A stretch of DNA of 64,000 nucleotides from Flavobacterium sp. (lineage in GTDB: Bacteria > Bacteroidota > Bacteroidia > Flavobacteriales > Flavobacteriaceae): NCBI RefSeq assembly GCF_017744675.1, contig NZ_JAGIAV010000006.1, forward strand, positions 310,001-374,000, read 5' to 3'. The position numbers and the translations under genes are program-made. This document shows positions 8,339-18,284 of this stretch, in pieces. The notes beneath the pieces are model-generated. The model was not told the DNA's origin, ran no database searches, and was given only the letters and a program-made list of their open reading frames with translations. Position 1 is the first letter of the stretch. Every line of letters begins with the position of its first letter.

Positions 8339-11300
8339 ATGTTTCAAAAAAAACACCTCTTTTTTATCCTTCTTCTCGCAAGCTTCGTCTCTGGGCAGGA
8401 AGTCCATAAAAAAGAATCTTTTGAGCCAACACTAGAATCCTCCAAAACTTGGGTGTATTGGTATTGGATGAAATCGGCGTATTCTAAAGTTGGAATCACG
8501 GCCGATTTAGAAGCCATGAAACAAAACGGAATTGCAGGCGCTTATTTAATGACCATTAAAGGTCCAGCAAATCCGCCATTGATCGATCCGCCGGTTTTAC
8601 AGTTGACTCCTGAATTTTGGGATATGATTAACTGGGCTCTTAAAGAGGCAGATCGTTTAGGTTTAAAACTCGCTTTTCATGGAGCCGACGGATTTGCCGT
8701 TGCAGGCGGTCCGTGGATTACACCTGAAATGGCGATGCAAAAAGTAGTTTGGTCAACGACAGAAGTTTTAGGAGGGAAAAAAGTCGCTTCAAAACTTCTT
8801 GTTCCAGAGCATTACAAAGATTATTATAAAGACATTGCAGTTTTTGCAATTCCGATAAAAGAATATCAAACTACGTCTCAAATTCAATTACCTAAAGTAA
8901 CGACATCAAACAATTCTGATGCTTCGTTTTTGGCTGATCCGAAGAAAGACGAAAACTTCAAATTGGCAGATGCAGGTTGGATTCAATACGAATTTGCCCA
9001 GCCTTTTACCTGCAAATCGATTGTAATTGAAACCAAAGGAAGAGATTATCAGGCGCAACGTCTGATTGTGGAAGTTAGCAATGACGGAGTTCATTTCAAA
9101 TTTCATGAAAGATTGATTGCACCGCGTCACGGCTGGCAGGATATGGATTTTCCAAATACGCATACGATTACGCCAGTTACAGCAAAATATTTCAGATTTG
9201 TTTATGATCCAATTGGAACAGAACCAGGTGCAGAAGATTTGGATTTTGCGAAATGGAAACAAAATCTGAAAGTGAGTAAAATTACGCTTTCAAATCAGTC
9301 CTTAATCAATAATTACGAAGGTAAATCAGGATCAATCTGGCGTTTGACTCCAGAAACAACGGAGAAAGAAATTCCGAATTCAGATGCATTTAAAAAATCA
9401 GAAATCGTTAATATTTCGAGTTTTGTGGATGCTGAAGGAAATCTAAATTGGAAAGCGCCAAAAGGGAAATGGAAAATTATCCGAATGGGGCATACTTCTA
9501 CAGGACACGAAAATGCAACAGGTGGAGCAGGAAAAGGTTTAGAAGTAGATAAATTTAATCCAGAATTAATTCGTTTTCAACTAGATCATTGGTTTGGGGA
9601 AGCGGTTCGTTCTGCTGGTCCTGAATTGGCTTCAAGAGTTTTGGCAATTCTTCATTTTGACAGCTGGGAATGCGGAAGCCAAAACTGGTCTTCAGTTTTT
9701 CAAGCCGAATTTAAAAAGAGACGCGGTTACGATATTGTTGAATATCTTCCTGTAATGGCAGGGATTCCAGTAGAAAGTGCCGATTTCTCAGAGAAAGTTT
9801 TATACGATATTAGAAAAACAATTGCCGATTTAGTGGCAGATAATTTCTACGGAACTGTCGCTCAGATTGCCAAAGAATATAAAGTCAAATTAAGTTCTGA
9901 AAATGTCGCTCCAACCATGATGAGCGATGCTTTGTTGCATTATAAATATGTAGATTATCCGGGCGGTGAATTTTGGCTGAAAAGCCCAACACACGACAAA
10001 CCTTTCGATATGGTCGATGCCATTTCGGGCGGACATATTTATGGGAAAGACATTATTCAGGCTGAATCTTTTACGGCTTTGCGAATGGATTGGGACGAGC
10101 ATCCAGGAAATCTAAAAACAACTGCAGATCGCAATTATGCTTTAGGAATTAACCGTTTATTCTATCATGTTTTTGTACATAATCCGTGGACGGATAGAAA
10201 ACCGGGAATGACTTTAGACGATATCGGAACTTTTTTCCAAAGAGATCAAACGTGGTGGAAACCCGGAAAAGCGTGGTTTGATTATTGTCAAAGAGTGCAG
10301 TTTCAATTGCAGAAAGGAAAACCTGTAATTGATTTGGCGGTTTTCATTGGTGAAGATTTTCCTTCGCGTTCTTTCGTTCCAGATCGTTTGGTGCCGTTTA
10401 TTCCGAATGTTTTTGGAAAGGAAAGATTGGAAAACGAGAAAATCCGTTTAGAGAATGAAGATCAGCCGACTGCAAAAATGCCGAAAGAAGTGACCTATTC
10501 TAAAAACATCACCGATTTGTCGCAATGGATTAATCCGCTGAATGGTTATCAATACGATTCCTTTAACGCTGATGTTTTAATCAACAGAGCAAAAGTCGTA
10601 AAAGGAAAAGTAACTTTTGAAGGCGGAATTGAATATGGAGCTTTACTGTTTCCCGGAAGTCATAAAATGGCGCCGAATAAAATGTTGTCTTTGGCTTCCG
10701 CCGAAAAAATCCTGCAATTGCTAAAAGATGGAGCAACGATTTTTGTGGACGAAAAACCAACTATTCAACCGGGAATTCAATCAGAAGCCGATAAAAAGAA
10801 ATGGCAGCATGTGATTGATGAGATTTGGAATAATTCTAATTCCACTTCATGGAAAATTGGAAAAGGAACCGTTGTCAAATTACCCTATTTAGGAAATGAT
10901 TTTGCTTCCATCGGAATCACGCAAGATGTTTATTTTCCAAACTTAAACAGAGCAGATGCTGAAACAATTGCTTGGGCGCACAGAAAAGCAGATAACGAAG
11001 AAGTCTATTTTCTTTCGAATCAAAAAGAGCAAAAAAGAACATTTGATGCTTCCTTTAGAATAAATGGAAAAGTGCCTCAATGGTACAATCCCGTTACGGA
11101 TAAAACATCGGCTTTAGCCAATTGTAAAATAGAAAACGGAAGAACGATTGTTTCTTTGACTTTAGAAGCTAATGAATCTGGTTTTGTGATTTTTAAGGAA
11201 GAAACCAAAGAAGTTTTAGCTCAAGGAAAACCAACTGAATTTGAAAAAGTTCAGGTTTTAGATGAAAATTGGGAACTTCAGTTTGATCCTGAATTTAAAG

Positions 11301-11725
11301 GCCCGAAAGAAGTCATAAAAACAAATAAACTTTTTGATTGGAGTACTTCTGAAAATGATCAGATTAAGTATCATGCAGGAACTGTGGTTTACAAAAAAGA
11401 GTTTGTTTGGAAAGGAAAAGACACCAACAAAATATGGCTGGATTTAGGCGAAATCGCCAATATTGCTGAAGTTTCAATTAATGGTAAAGATTGCGGAACA
11501 CTTTGGACTTTTCCATTCAAAACAGATATTTCGAATGCCTTACAAAAAGGGAAAAATACAATCGTAATAAAAGTGACCAATACATGGGCAAATCGTTTAA
11601 TAGGCGATCAAAAACTGCCAAAAGAAGAAAGATTAACCTGGACAACAGCACCATTTAGATTGGAAGGAAATCCATTGCTAAAAGCAGGATTATTAGGACC
11701 GATTGTAATTTTAAAAGAAAAATAA
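8339..11725 (+). CDS. GH106 alpha-L-rhamnosidase, secreted
   Basis: 1128 residues, signal peptide 1-19 (FILLLASFVSGQ). The N-terminal barrel carries the GH106 hallmark WVYWYWMKSAYSKVGIT..LEAMKQNGIAGAYLM. A beta-sandwich insert of discoidin type lies near residues 190-310. Candidate catalytic residues are Glu444 (HFDSWECGS) and Glu576 (QAESFTALRMDWDEHPG). They are 132 residues apart, the same spacing I recall for the characterised Bacteroides GH106 pair. The C-terminus ends in a sandwich domain (NIAEVSINGKDCGTLW) as in the family. GH106 enzymes release alpha-L-rhamnose from rhamnogalacturonans. It follows GH2 by 89 bp and probably acts in the periplasm with the GH78 enzymes. Confidence 0.9.
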   Translation: MFQKKHLFFILLLASFVSGQEVHKKESFEPTLESSKTWVYWYWMKSAYSKVGITADLEAMKQNGIAGAYLMTIKGPANPPLIDPPVLQLTPEFWDMINWALKEADRLGLKLAFHGADGFAVAGGPWITPEMAMQKVVWSTTEVLGGKKVASKLLVPEHYKDYYKDIAVFAIPIKEYQTTSQIQLPKVTTSNNSDASFLADPKKDENFKLADAGWIQYEFAQPFTCKSIVIETKGRDYQAQRLIVEVSNDGVHFKFHERLIAPRHGWQDMDFPNTHTITPVTAKYFRFVYDPIGTEPGAEDLDFAKWKQNLKVSKITLSNQSLINNYEGKSGSIWRLTPETTEKEIPNSDAFKKSEIVNISSFVDAEGNLNWKAPKGKWKIIRMGHTSTGHENATGGAGKGLEVDKFNPELIRFQLDHWFGEAVRSAGPELASRVLAILHFDSWECGSQNWSSVFQAEFKKRRGYDIVEYLPVMAGIPVESADFSEKVLYDIRKTIADLVADNFYGTVAQIAKEYKVKLSSENVAPTMMSDALLHYKYVDYPGGEFWLKSPTHDKPFDMVDAISGGHIYGKDIIQAESFTALRMDWDEHPGNLKTTADRNYALGINRLFYHVFVHNPWTDRKPGMTLDDIGTFFQRDQTWWKPGKAWFDYCQRVQFQLQKGKPVIDLAVFIGEDFPSRSFVPDRLVPFIPNVFGKERLENEKIRLENEDQPTAKMPKEVTYSKNITDLSQWINPLNGYQYDSFNADVLINRAKVVKGKVTFEGGIEYGALLFPGSHKMAPNKMLSLASAEKILQLLKDGATIFVDEKPTIQPGIQSEADKKKWQHVIDEIWNNSNSTSWKIGKGTVVKLPYLGNDFASIGITQDVYFPNLNRADAETIAWAHRKADNEEVYFLSNQKEQKRTFDASFRINGKVPQWYNPVTDKTSALANCKIENGRTIVSLTLEANESGFVIFKEETKEVLAQGKPTEFEKVQVLDENWELQFDPEFKGPKEVIKTNKLFDWSTSENDQIKYHAGTVVYKKEFVWKGKDTNKIWLDLGEIANIAEVSINGKDCGTLWTFPFKTDISNALQKGKNTIVIKVTNTWANRLIGDQKLPKEERLTWTTAPFRLEGNPLLKAGLLGPIVILKEK

Positions 11726-11734
11726 TTTTTTTTC

Positions 11735-11818
11735 GCCACGACCGAGCGATAGCGAACGGACGAAGGAATTCACGAATTTTTTATAATCAGATTTGAGATT
11801 AATTCGTGAATTCGTGGC
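11735..11818. repeat. Family A intergenic inverted repeat with interrupted left arm
   Basis: The right arm is AATTCGTGAATTCGTGGC (11801-11818), ending 18 bp before the next ATG. The left arm should read GCCACGAATTCACGAATT but is split by about 24 bp containing CCGAGCGATAGCGAAC. The same interruption occurs in the copy at 51300-51469. Confidence 0.85.
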
Positions 11819-11836
11819 TAATAAAACACAACGAAA

Positions 11837-13261
11837 ATGAGAAACTCAATTATAGCATTTGTGGTTGCTTTAGCAAGCCTTCAAATCAATGCAAAAATCA
11901 AAATGCCAGCATTGTTTACAGACAATATGATGTTGCAACAAAAATCAAACGCGCCAATTTGGGGCTGGGCAGAAAAGAATGCAAATGTCATGATCAAAAC
12001 ATCATGGAATTCTAAAATTTACAAAACAAAAGCCGATGCTTCGGGCAAATGGAAAACAGCATTGCAAACGCCAACAGCAGGCGGACCATTTACAATTGAA
12101 GTAACAGAAGGAACGGAAAAAGTAACCATCAAAAACATTTTAATTGGTGAAGTCTGGCTTTGTTCGGGACAATCGAATATGGAAATGCCATTAAAAGGTT
12201 TTCAAGGACAACCAGTAAAAAACGGAAACGAAATCATTGTAAGATCAACTAACAAAAACATTCGTTTAATTACGATTCCGCGTGCGACGGTTTTAGAACC
12301 AAAAGACGATTTCGAAGAAAAATGGGAAGAAGCTTCTCCAAAATCAACTTCCAATTTTAGTGCGACGGCTTGGTATTTTGGTTCGCTTTTACAGGAAGTT
12401 TTAAATGTCCCAGTGGGATTGATTCATGTTTCTTACGGAGGTTCAAGCATGGAAGCGTGGATGAATGCGGAAATGCTGAAAGATTTTGCAAGCGCTAAAA
12501 TTCCGACTACAAAAGAAGAATTGGCTAAAGATCCGAATCGTGTTCCGACAACTTTATTTAATGGAATGCTTTCGCCTGTTATTGGTTATGGAATAAAAGG
12601 TTGCATTTGGTATCAGGGAGAATCGAATTACGAAAGAGCAAATGAATATACAGCTTTAATGAAAAAGATGGTAAGCAGTTGGAGAACAATGTGGAATCAA
12701 GGAGATTTTCCTTTTTATTTCGCTCAGATTGCACCGTTTAATTACGCTTCATTTCACCCGAAAGATTATTTGGAGAAATACAATTCGGCTTATTTGAGAG
12801 AGGCACAGTTTAAGGCTTCAAAAGAAATTCCGAATTCGGCAATGGCAGTTTTAATGGATGTTGGAGAAGAAAACAACATTCATCCAATGGACAAGGAAAA
12901 AGGAGGAAACCGTTTAGCTTTTCAGGCTTTAGCAAGAACCTACGGAATTGAAGGTTTCGAATTCGAAAGTCCGAAATACAAGAGCATGGAAATTAAAGAC
13001 GGTGCTGTAACCGTTTCTTTTGATGATGTCGCTAACGGAATTACGTCTTACGATAAAGAAGTGACAGGTTTTGAAATAGCAGGAGAAGATAAAGTTTTTT
13101 ATCCTGCAAAAACGGTTGTAAGACGAAAATCAGTGGTTTTAACTTCTGATAAAGTGGCTAAACCAGTTGCAGTACGTTATTTATGGAAAGATTTCGCTAA
13201 AGCGGAATTATTTAGCGCAGGAGGTTTGCCGGTTTCTTCTTTTAGGACAGACGAGTGGTAG
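11837..13261 (+). CDS. SGNH-family (sialate O-acetylesterase-like) carbohydrate acetylesterase
   Basis: 474 residues, signal peptide about 1-20. An N-terminal beta-domain (MPALFTDNMMLQQKSNAPIWGWAE) precedes the SGNH hydrolase fold. LCSGQSNMEMPL contains the nucleophile Ser113, IWYQGESNYERA is the family block with the oxyanion-hole region, and NNIHPMDKEKGG supplies His349. The usual Asp of the D-x-x-H block is Asn here (NNIH), which is seen in this family. Database labels usually read sialate O-acetylesterase. In this pectin locus removal of acetyl groups from galacturonate, rhamnose or RG-II sugars is far more likely. It sits between GH106 and the DUF5703 gene. Confidence 0.85.
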   Translation: MRNSIIAFVVALASLQINAKIKMPALFTDNMMLQQKSNAPIWGWAEKNANVMIKTSWNSKIYKTKADASGKWKTALQTPTAGGPFTIEVTEGTEKVTIKNILIGEVWLCSGQSNMEMPLKGFQGQPVKNGNEIIVRSTNKNIRLITIPRATVLEPKDDFEEKWEEASPKSTSNFSATAWYFGSLLQEVLNVPVGLIHVSYGGSSMEAWMNAEMLKDFASAKIPTTKEELAKDPNRVPTTLFNGMLSPVIGYGIKGCIWYQGESNYERANEYTALMKKMVSSWRTMWNQGDFPFYFAQIAPFNYASFHPKDYLEKYNSAYLREAQFKASKEIPNSAMAVLMDVGEENNIHPMDKEKGGNRLAFQALARTYGIEGFEFESPKYKSMEIKDGAVTVSFDDVANGITSYDKEVTGFEIAGEDKVFYPAKTVVRRKSVVLTSDKVAKPVAVRYLWKDFAKAELFSAGGLPVSSFRTDEW

Positions 13262-13296
13262 TTATGAGTTATAAGTTATGAGTTATGAGTTATGAG
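13262..13296. repeat. Tandem heptamer (TTATGAG)5
   Basis: Five units begin at the base after the TAG stop of the esterase; the second unit is TTATAAG. The position parallels the CAAAGTA array at 4681, although the unit sequence is unrelated. Confidence 0.93.
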
Positions 13297-13367
13297 TTTC
13301 CACCTAGTTTGTCATTTCGACGTAAGGAGAAATCTCCGCAAGTAGCTCTACAAAGATTGAATTATGT

Positions 13368-13432
13368 CTCCCGCAGATTTAGCAGATCTTGCAGATAAAA
13401 TTAAATCAGCTAATCTGCGAAATCTGCGAGAG
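13368..13432. repeat. Family B inverted repeat (head-to-head CTCCCGCAG/CTGCGAGAG type)
   Basis: The left arm is CTCCCGCAGATTTAGCAGAT and the right arm AATCTGCGAAATCTGCGAGAG ends at 13432. A single family F left arm (about 13307-13335) precedes it and a family D hairpin follows it, so this 223-bp gap is a mosaic of repeat units. Confidence 0.75.
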
Positions 13433-13446
13433 AAAAATAAAAAATA

Positions 13447-13479
13447 ATACCTGCAAGATTTTGAAAACTTTGCAGGAAA
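13447..13479. repeat. Family D 33-bp twin palindrome, diverged copy
   Basis: ATACCTGCAAGATTT, spacer TGA, AAACTTTGCAGGAAA. It has the same 15+3+15 layout as the copy at 4735, with an imperfect stem and a different core. It ends 5 bp before the next start codon, the closest of any repeat in the window. Confidence 0.7.
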
Positions 13480-13484
13480 CGAAA

Positions 13485-15830
13485 ATGATGAAATACTTTA
13501 AATACATACTTCTCTTCACCACGCTTTGCATCAAAGCACAGATTCCTGTACTCGATAGTTATAATCAAGTTTGGACAACACAAAGCGCAAATTCATCAGA
13601 ATCTATGCCTTTGGGCGGCGGTGATATTGGTACGAATGTCTGGGTCGAGAAAGGAAATTTGTATTTTTATTTTTCACGAAGCGGGACTTTTGACGAACAT
13701 AATACTTTATTGAAATTAGGTCGCGTGAAAATTACTTTAAGTCCGAATCCGTTTGAAGGGGCAGCTGGTTTTCGTCAGGAACTGAAACTAAAAGACGGTT
13801 ATATTTTGGTCGGACAAAATGACACTAAAATCAAACTTTGGGTGGATGTTTTTAAACCGATTATTCATGTCGATTTAGAAAGCAAAAATCCGCTGAAAAT
13901 GACGGCTTCTTATGAAAGCTGGCGCCATCAAAACCGTATTTCAAAGGGAAAAGAAAATAATGCTAATTCCTATAAATGGGCACCTCAGGGTGATGTTGTC
14001 ATTTTTAAAGATTCGATTGCTTTTGAAAATAACGGACTTAAATTCTATCACCGAAATCGCGAACAAACTGTATTTGATGTTGCTGTAAAACAGCAGAAAA
14101 TGGAATCGGTTAAAGATCAAATGTTGAATCCGATTGCGAATTTGACTTTCGGTGGATTCATGAAAGGCGATAATTTAAAACCAGACGGAACGTATCGAGG
14201 AAAATATCAGGATACCGATTTCAAAGGTTTTAATTTAACGAGTACTAAACCTTCAAAAAAACATTCGCTAGAAATTTATTTAAACACAAGTCAATCAGAT
14301 TTTTCAACTTGGAATAATGACTTGCAAAGTTTGATTTCATCGAATAAAAAAACAGCAAAGCAAGCCGAGAAAAACACGATAAAATGGTGGAACAATTTCT
14401 GGAACCGCAGTTTTATTTTCACACAAAAAAATCAATCTGCAGTCAAAGATTCCGTTTATCAAATTGGGCAGAATTATCAATTGTTCCGATACATGCTAGG
14501 ATGCAATGCTTACGGAAAATATCCAACCAAATTCAACGGCGGACTTTTTACGGTTGATCCTGTTTACACGAATAAAGAGTTGAATTTTACACCTGATTTT
14601 AGAAATTGGGGCGGAGGAACGATGACAGCTCAAAACCAGCGTTTGGTTTATTTTCCGATGGTAAAAAGCGGTGATTTTGACATGATGAAATCACAATTGG
14701 ATTATTATGTAAGTCTTCAAAAAAATGCCGAATTACGCAGTAAAGTCTATTGGAAACACAACGGAGCATCGTTCACAGAACAATTAGAAAATTTCGGACT
14801 TCCAAATCCAGCTGAATACGAATGGAAACGTCCCGCAGGTTACGATCCGGGAATGGAATACAATGCTTGGTTAGAATACGAATGGGACACCGTTTTAGAA
14901 TTCTGCCAAATGATGTTACAGCAGAAAGAATATGCTCAAGAAGACATTCAGAAATACAACCAATTCATTATTAGCTGTCTTCGTTTTTTCGATGAACATT
15001 ATCAATATTTAGCGAAACAAAGAGGTCGAAAAGCCTTAGACGGAAACGGAAAATTAATTCTTTTTCCGGGTTCAGCTGCTGAAACTTACAAAATGACGAA
15101 TAACTCAAATAGTACGATTTCGGCTTTACAAGTTATTACAGAACAGCTTTTAAATCTTTCGCAGAAAGAATTATCAAAAGAAGATGTTGATTATTTGAAA
15201 GCATTTCAAACGAGAATTCCGCCTTTGAATTTTGGGCAGATTGAAAATCATAAAGTTTTGCTTCCTGCGAAGACTTGGGAACGTGTTAATAATTCAGAAG
15301 TGCCCCAATTGTACCCTATTTATCCGTGGGGAATTTACGGCGTTGGTAAACCAGATTTAGAAACCGCTTTGAATACATGGAAATATGATCCTGATGCTTT
15401 AAAATTCAGAAGTCATGTGGGTTGGAAACAAGACAATATTTTCGCTGCTCGTTTAGGATTGACCAATGAAGCAGCAAAATACAATACGTTGAAAATGGCG
15501 AATTCTGAACGACGTTTTCCTGCGTTTTGGGGACCAGGTTTTGACTGGGTTCCAGACCACAATTGGGGCGGTTCGGGAATGATTGGCATGCAGGAAATGC
15601 TTTTGCAAGAAACAGCTGGAAAAATCTATCTTTTTCCAGCTTGGCCAAAAGAATGGAATGTTCATTTTAAATTATATGCAAAACAAAATACTACCGTTGA
15701 AGCCGAATTGGTTAATGGAGAAGTAAAGGTTTTAAAAGTAGTTCCAGAAGAAAGAAAAAAAGACATTATAAACCTGATTGGAAAATCAGAAACTGAAAAG
15801 ATTAAACTAACTATTACCACACAAAAATGA
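13485..15830 (+). CDS. DUF5703 / GH95-like (alpha/alpha)6 putative glycosidase, secreted
   Basis: 781 residues from the ATG at 13485 (a second ATG follows at 13488). These starts give a signal peptide MMKYFKYILLFTTLCIKA; the longer frame from 13389 runs back through repeat DNA. The N-terminal half has the DUF5703 signature ESMPLGGGDIGTNVWVEKGNLYFYF, comparable to the start of GH95 proteins. The C-terminal half looks like an (alpha/alpha)6 barrel: LEYEWDTVLEFCQMML, KLILFPGSAAETYKMTNNS, and a late AFWGPGFDWVPDHNWGG. No biochemical function is known to me for this family. Glycoside hydrolysis of a pectin side chain is inferred. Its stop codon overlaps the next start (ATGA at 15827), so translation is probably coupled to the PL1 gene. 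Confidence 0.66.
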   Translation: MMKYFKYILLFTTLCIKAQIPVLDSYNQVWTTQSANSSESMPLGGGDIGTNVWVEKGNLYFYFSRSGTFDEHNTLLKLGRVKITLSPNPFEGAAGFRQELKLKDGYILVGQNDTKIKLWVDVFKPIIHVDLESKNPLKMTASYESWRHQNRISKGKENNANSYKWAPQGDVVIFKDSIAFENNGLKFYHRNREQTVFDVAVKQQKMESVKDQMLNPIANLTFGGFMKGDNLKPDGTYRGKYQDTDFKGFNLTSTKPSKKHSLEIYLNTSQSDFSTWNNDLQSLISSNKKTAKQAEKNTIKWWNNFWNRSFIFTQKNQSAVKDSVYQIGQNYQLFRYMLGCNAYGKYPTKFNGGLFTVDPVYTNKELNFTPDFRNWGGGTMTAQNQRLVYFPMVKSGDFDMMKSQLDYYVSLQKNAELRSKVYWKHNGASFTEQLENFGLPNPAEYEWKRPAGYDPGMEYNAWLEYEWDTVLEFCQMMLQQKEYAQEDIQKYNQFIISCLRFFDEHYQYLAKQRGRKALDGNGKLILFPGSAAETYKMTNNSNSTISALQVITEQLLNLSQKELSKEDVDYLKAFQTRIPPLNFGQIENHKVLLPAKTWERVNNSEVPQLYPIYPWGIYGVGKPDLETALNTWKYDPDALKFRSHVGWKQDNIFAARLGLTNEAAKYNTLKMANSERRFPAFWGPGFDWVPDHNWGGSGMIGMQEMLLQETAGKIYLFPAWPKEWNVHFKLYAKQNTTVEAELVNGEVKVLKVVPEERKKDIINLIGKSETEKIKLTITTQK

Positions 15831-18277
15831 TTAAGAAATTAATAAGTGCTTCGGTTCTTGCGATGCTTTTGGCGACCAACGGGCAAGCACAGAATACCGA
15901 CAAACAAGTCGTAAAAGTCGATTTTGACTTTTTTCAAAGACGATTAGAAGAAGTTCACGATCCGAGTTACGATTCGTGGGTAATTAATGAAAACAAAGAA
16001 GACCAAAAAACTTTTAATGGAGTCACCTTTAAGTTAAAAGGAAACTTTACTTCAAAATGGTACAAGGTCGGAATGAGTGCTCCATATTACAATAGATTAG
16101 GTTCTGACGGATTGGTTACAGCCGAAAATTTAGAACTGAAAATTAGCGGTTTAGTAGCAGGAAAACATACGCTGTTGACCTTTCATAATGCATTTGATGT
16201 CATTACAGGAAAAACTTTTTCACCGATTAAAATCTTTGTAAACGGAAAACTTCAGGAAACCGTAAATGCGAGTCAGAGAGCCAATGCTAAGGTGGATGCT
16301 TCGATGGCCTATATTTCATTCAACACAGAAAAGGGAAAAGATGTAATTGTTCGTTTTGAAATTGATCCAACCAACAATCCAGATGTTGTAAAACAAATTG
16401 TGGTTAACGGTTTTGAAATCGATACACCAAACTTGATGAATCAGGCACGCACTCCAGAACCAAAAAACAGAGACGAACATGTTGAAGTTAATAAAAATGT
16501 TATTTTAAAATGGGATGCTCCAAAAAATGTTGTGGCGCATAAACTGTATTTCGGTTTAGATCAAAATGCGGTGGCAAATGCAACAGAATCTTCAAAAGAA
16601 TTCAAAGGAAAATTAACTGATAAAAATTTCTCTGTTTCAGAATTGTATAGTGGTTCAACCTATTATTGGAGAGTAGATGAAGTCGATAGCAACGGTCAGG
16701 AAACTTTAGGAAATGTTTGGTCGTTTAAGCCTGCTCAATTGGCTTTTCCGGGTGCTGAAGGTTACGGACGTTATGCTGTTGGAGGACGTGGCGGAAAAGT
16801 AATCGAAGTTACAAATCTAAACGATGACGGCCCAGGAAGTTTACGTGATGCTATTAATCAGGAAATTGGACCTAGAACGATTGTTTTTAATGTTTCGGGA
16901 AATATTAAACTGGCTTCGAGATTGGTTGTGAATCAGCCTTATATTACCATTGCGGGACAAACTGCACCAGGCGAAGGAATTACGGTTACTAGAGCGCCAA
17001 TTGGATTAACGGGAGATGACGGAGTTATTCGCTTTTTGAAGGTGAGAATTGGTGGTGGAAAAACGTTTGACGGAATGGGATTAACGGGCGCTAATTTTAG
17101 TATTATCGACCATTGTTCCATCAGCTGGACTATTGATGAATCGTTTAGTTCCCGTGGTGCGCATCATATTACTTTGCAAAGAACTTTAATTTCTGAGGCC
17201 TTAAACGTAGCGGGACACGATAAATACGAAGCAGGAAAAATGCACGGATATGCGGCAACAATTGGCGGAGATATCGGAAGTTTCCATCACAATCTGTTGG
17301 CTCACAACGAAGGTCGTAACTGGAGTATTGGCGGTGGTTTAAGCGGCGACGGATTTTATACTGGAAGATTGGATATTCGTAATAACGTAGTTTATAATTG
17401 GGGAAAAAGGGCCACAGACGGTGGTGCAAACGAAGTTAACTTTGTAAACAACTATTATAAACCAGGAGCTTCAACTAAGATTTTTGTGGCTTTGAATGCA
17501 CAGCATGAAGGCGTTGGAAAAGGAATGCAGCGTTATTACTTTGATGGAAATGTCATGCCGGGTTATTTTGATGAGAAAACACAGGACAAAGGCAGAAAAT
17601 TTACTGTAACCAATAAGGAGAAAGTGGAGTATGAAACTTTCGTAAATAAGCCGTTTTTTGAATCTTATGTAAATACACAATCGGCTAAAGGAGCTTATAA
17701 AAATGTACTTTCAGATGTTGGTGCAAATCAGCCGTATTTTGACAAACACGATAACCGAATTATAGATGAAACTTTAAAGGGAACATATACTTATAAAGGA
17801 AGTAAAAGCGGTTATGGCGGAATGATTGATAGTGAAGAAGATGCTGGAGGATGGCCAAATTTTCCGTCAGAAACTCGTTCTGCAGATTGGGATACCGATC
17901 ATGACGGATTGCCAAACTGGTGGGAAAAAGCTTTTGGTTTAAACGAAAATTCACCAGCAGGAGATTTCTCAGATGCAAATTCAGATGTTGATAAAGACGG
18001 ATTCACACAACTGGATAATTATTTAGACTGGCTGGCTCAACCTCATTATTTTATCAATTTAAAGGATAAAAAGGTTTTAGCTGCTTCCGATCTTTTCAAA
18101 GGATACGACAACAAACCCGTTTATACTTTAACTGAAGTTAAAAACGGTAAAGTAAGTTTAAAAGGAAAAGAAATTCAGTTCACTTCCGAAAATAAAGGAT
18201 TTGCATCATTTGTACTAACAGTAAAAGATGCTGATGGAGATTCGATGAGCAGAACTATTAATTTCTTTGTGAAGTAA
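15827..18277 (+). CDS. PL1 pectate lyase, multidomain, secreted
   Basis: 816 residues. Signal peptide 1-21 (LLATNGQAQ). Domains: N-terminal beta-sandwich (about 25-200), fibronectin III-like domain (about 215-300, VILKWDAPKNVVAHKLYFGL), PL1 parallel beta-helix from about 306 (AFPGAEGYGRYAVGGRGGK, ITIAGQTAPGEGITV, IIDHCSISWTIDES), a calcium-binding TSP3/EF-type segment near 683-730 (DTDHDGLPNWWEKAFG), and a C-terminal Ig-like tail. PL1 enzymes cleave de-esterified homogalacturonan by Ca-dependent beta-elimination. It shares an ATGA overlap with the DUF5703 gene. It is longer than the two other PL1 genes here, and its helix core is more diverged from them. Confidence 0.88.
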   Translation: MIKKLISASVLAMLLATNGQAQNTDKQVVKVDFDFFQRRLEEVHDPSYDSWVINENKEDQKTFNGVTFKLKGNFTSKWYKVGMSAPYYNRLGSDGLVTAENLELKISGLVAGKHTLLTFHNAFDVITGKTFSPIKIFVNGKLQETVNASQRANAKVDASMAYISFNTEKGKDVIVRFEIDPTNNPDVVKQIVVNGFEIDTPNLMNQARTPEPKNRDEHVEVNKNVILKWDAPKNVVAHKLYFGLDQNAVANATESSKEFKGKLTDKNFSVSELYSGSTYYWRVDEVDSNGQETLGNVWSFKPAQLAFPGAEGYGRYAVGGRGGKVIEVTNLNDDGPGSLRDAINQEIGPRTIVFNVSGNIKLASRLVVNQPYITIAGQTAPGEGITVTRAPIGLTGDDGVIRFLKVRIGGGKTFDGMGLTGANFSIIDHCSISWTIDESFSSRGAHHITLQRTLISEALNVAGHDKYEAGKMHGYAATIGGDIGSFHHNLLAHNEGRNWSIGGGLSGDGFYTGRLDIRNNVVYNWGKRATDGGANEVNFVNNYYKPGASTKIFVALNAQHEGVGKGMQRYYFDGNVMPGYFDEKTQDKGRKFTVTNKEKVEYETFVNKPFFESYVNTQSAKGAYKNVLSDVGANQPYFDKHDNRIIDETLKGTYTYKGSKSGYGGMIDSEEDAGGWPNFPSETRSADWDTDHDGLPNWWEKAFGLNENSPAGDFSDANSDVDKDGFTQLDNYLDWLAQPHYFINLKDKKVLAASDLFKGYDNKPVYTLTEVKNGKVSLKGKEIQFTSENKGFASFVLTVKDADGDSMSRTINFFVK

Positions 18278-18284
18278 ATATTTA

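Noticed and set aside
11837..13261. Sialate O-acetylesterase in the literal sense
   Set aside because: The SGNH motifs fit many carbohydrate acetylesterases; context favours a pectin acetyl group.
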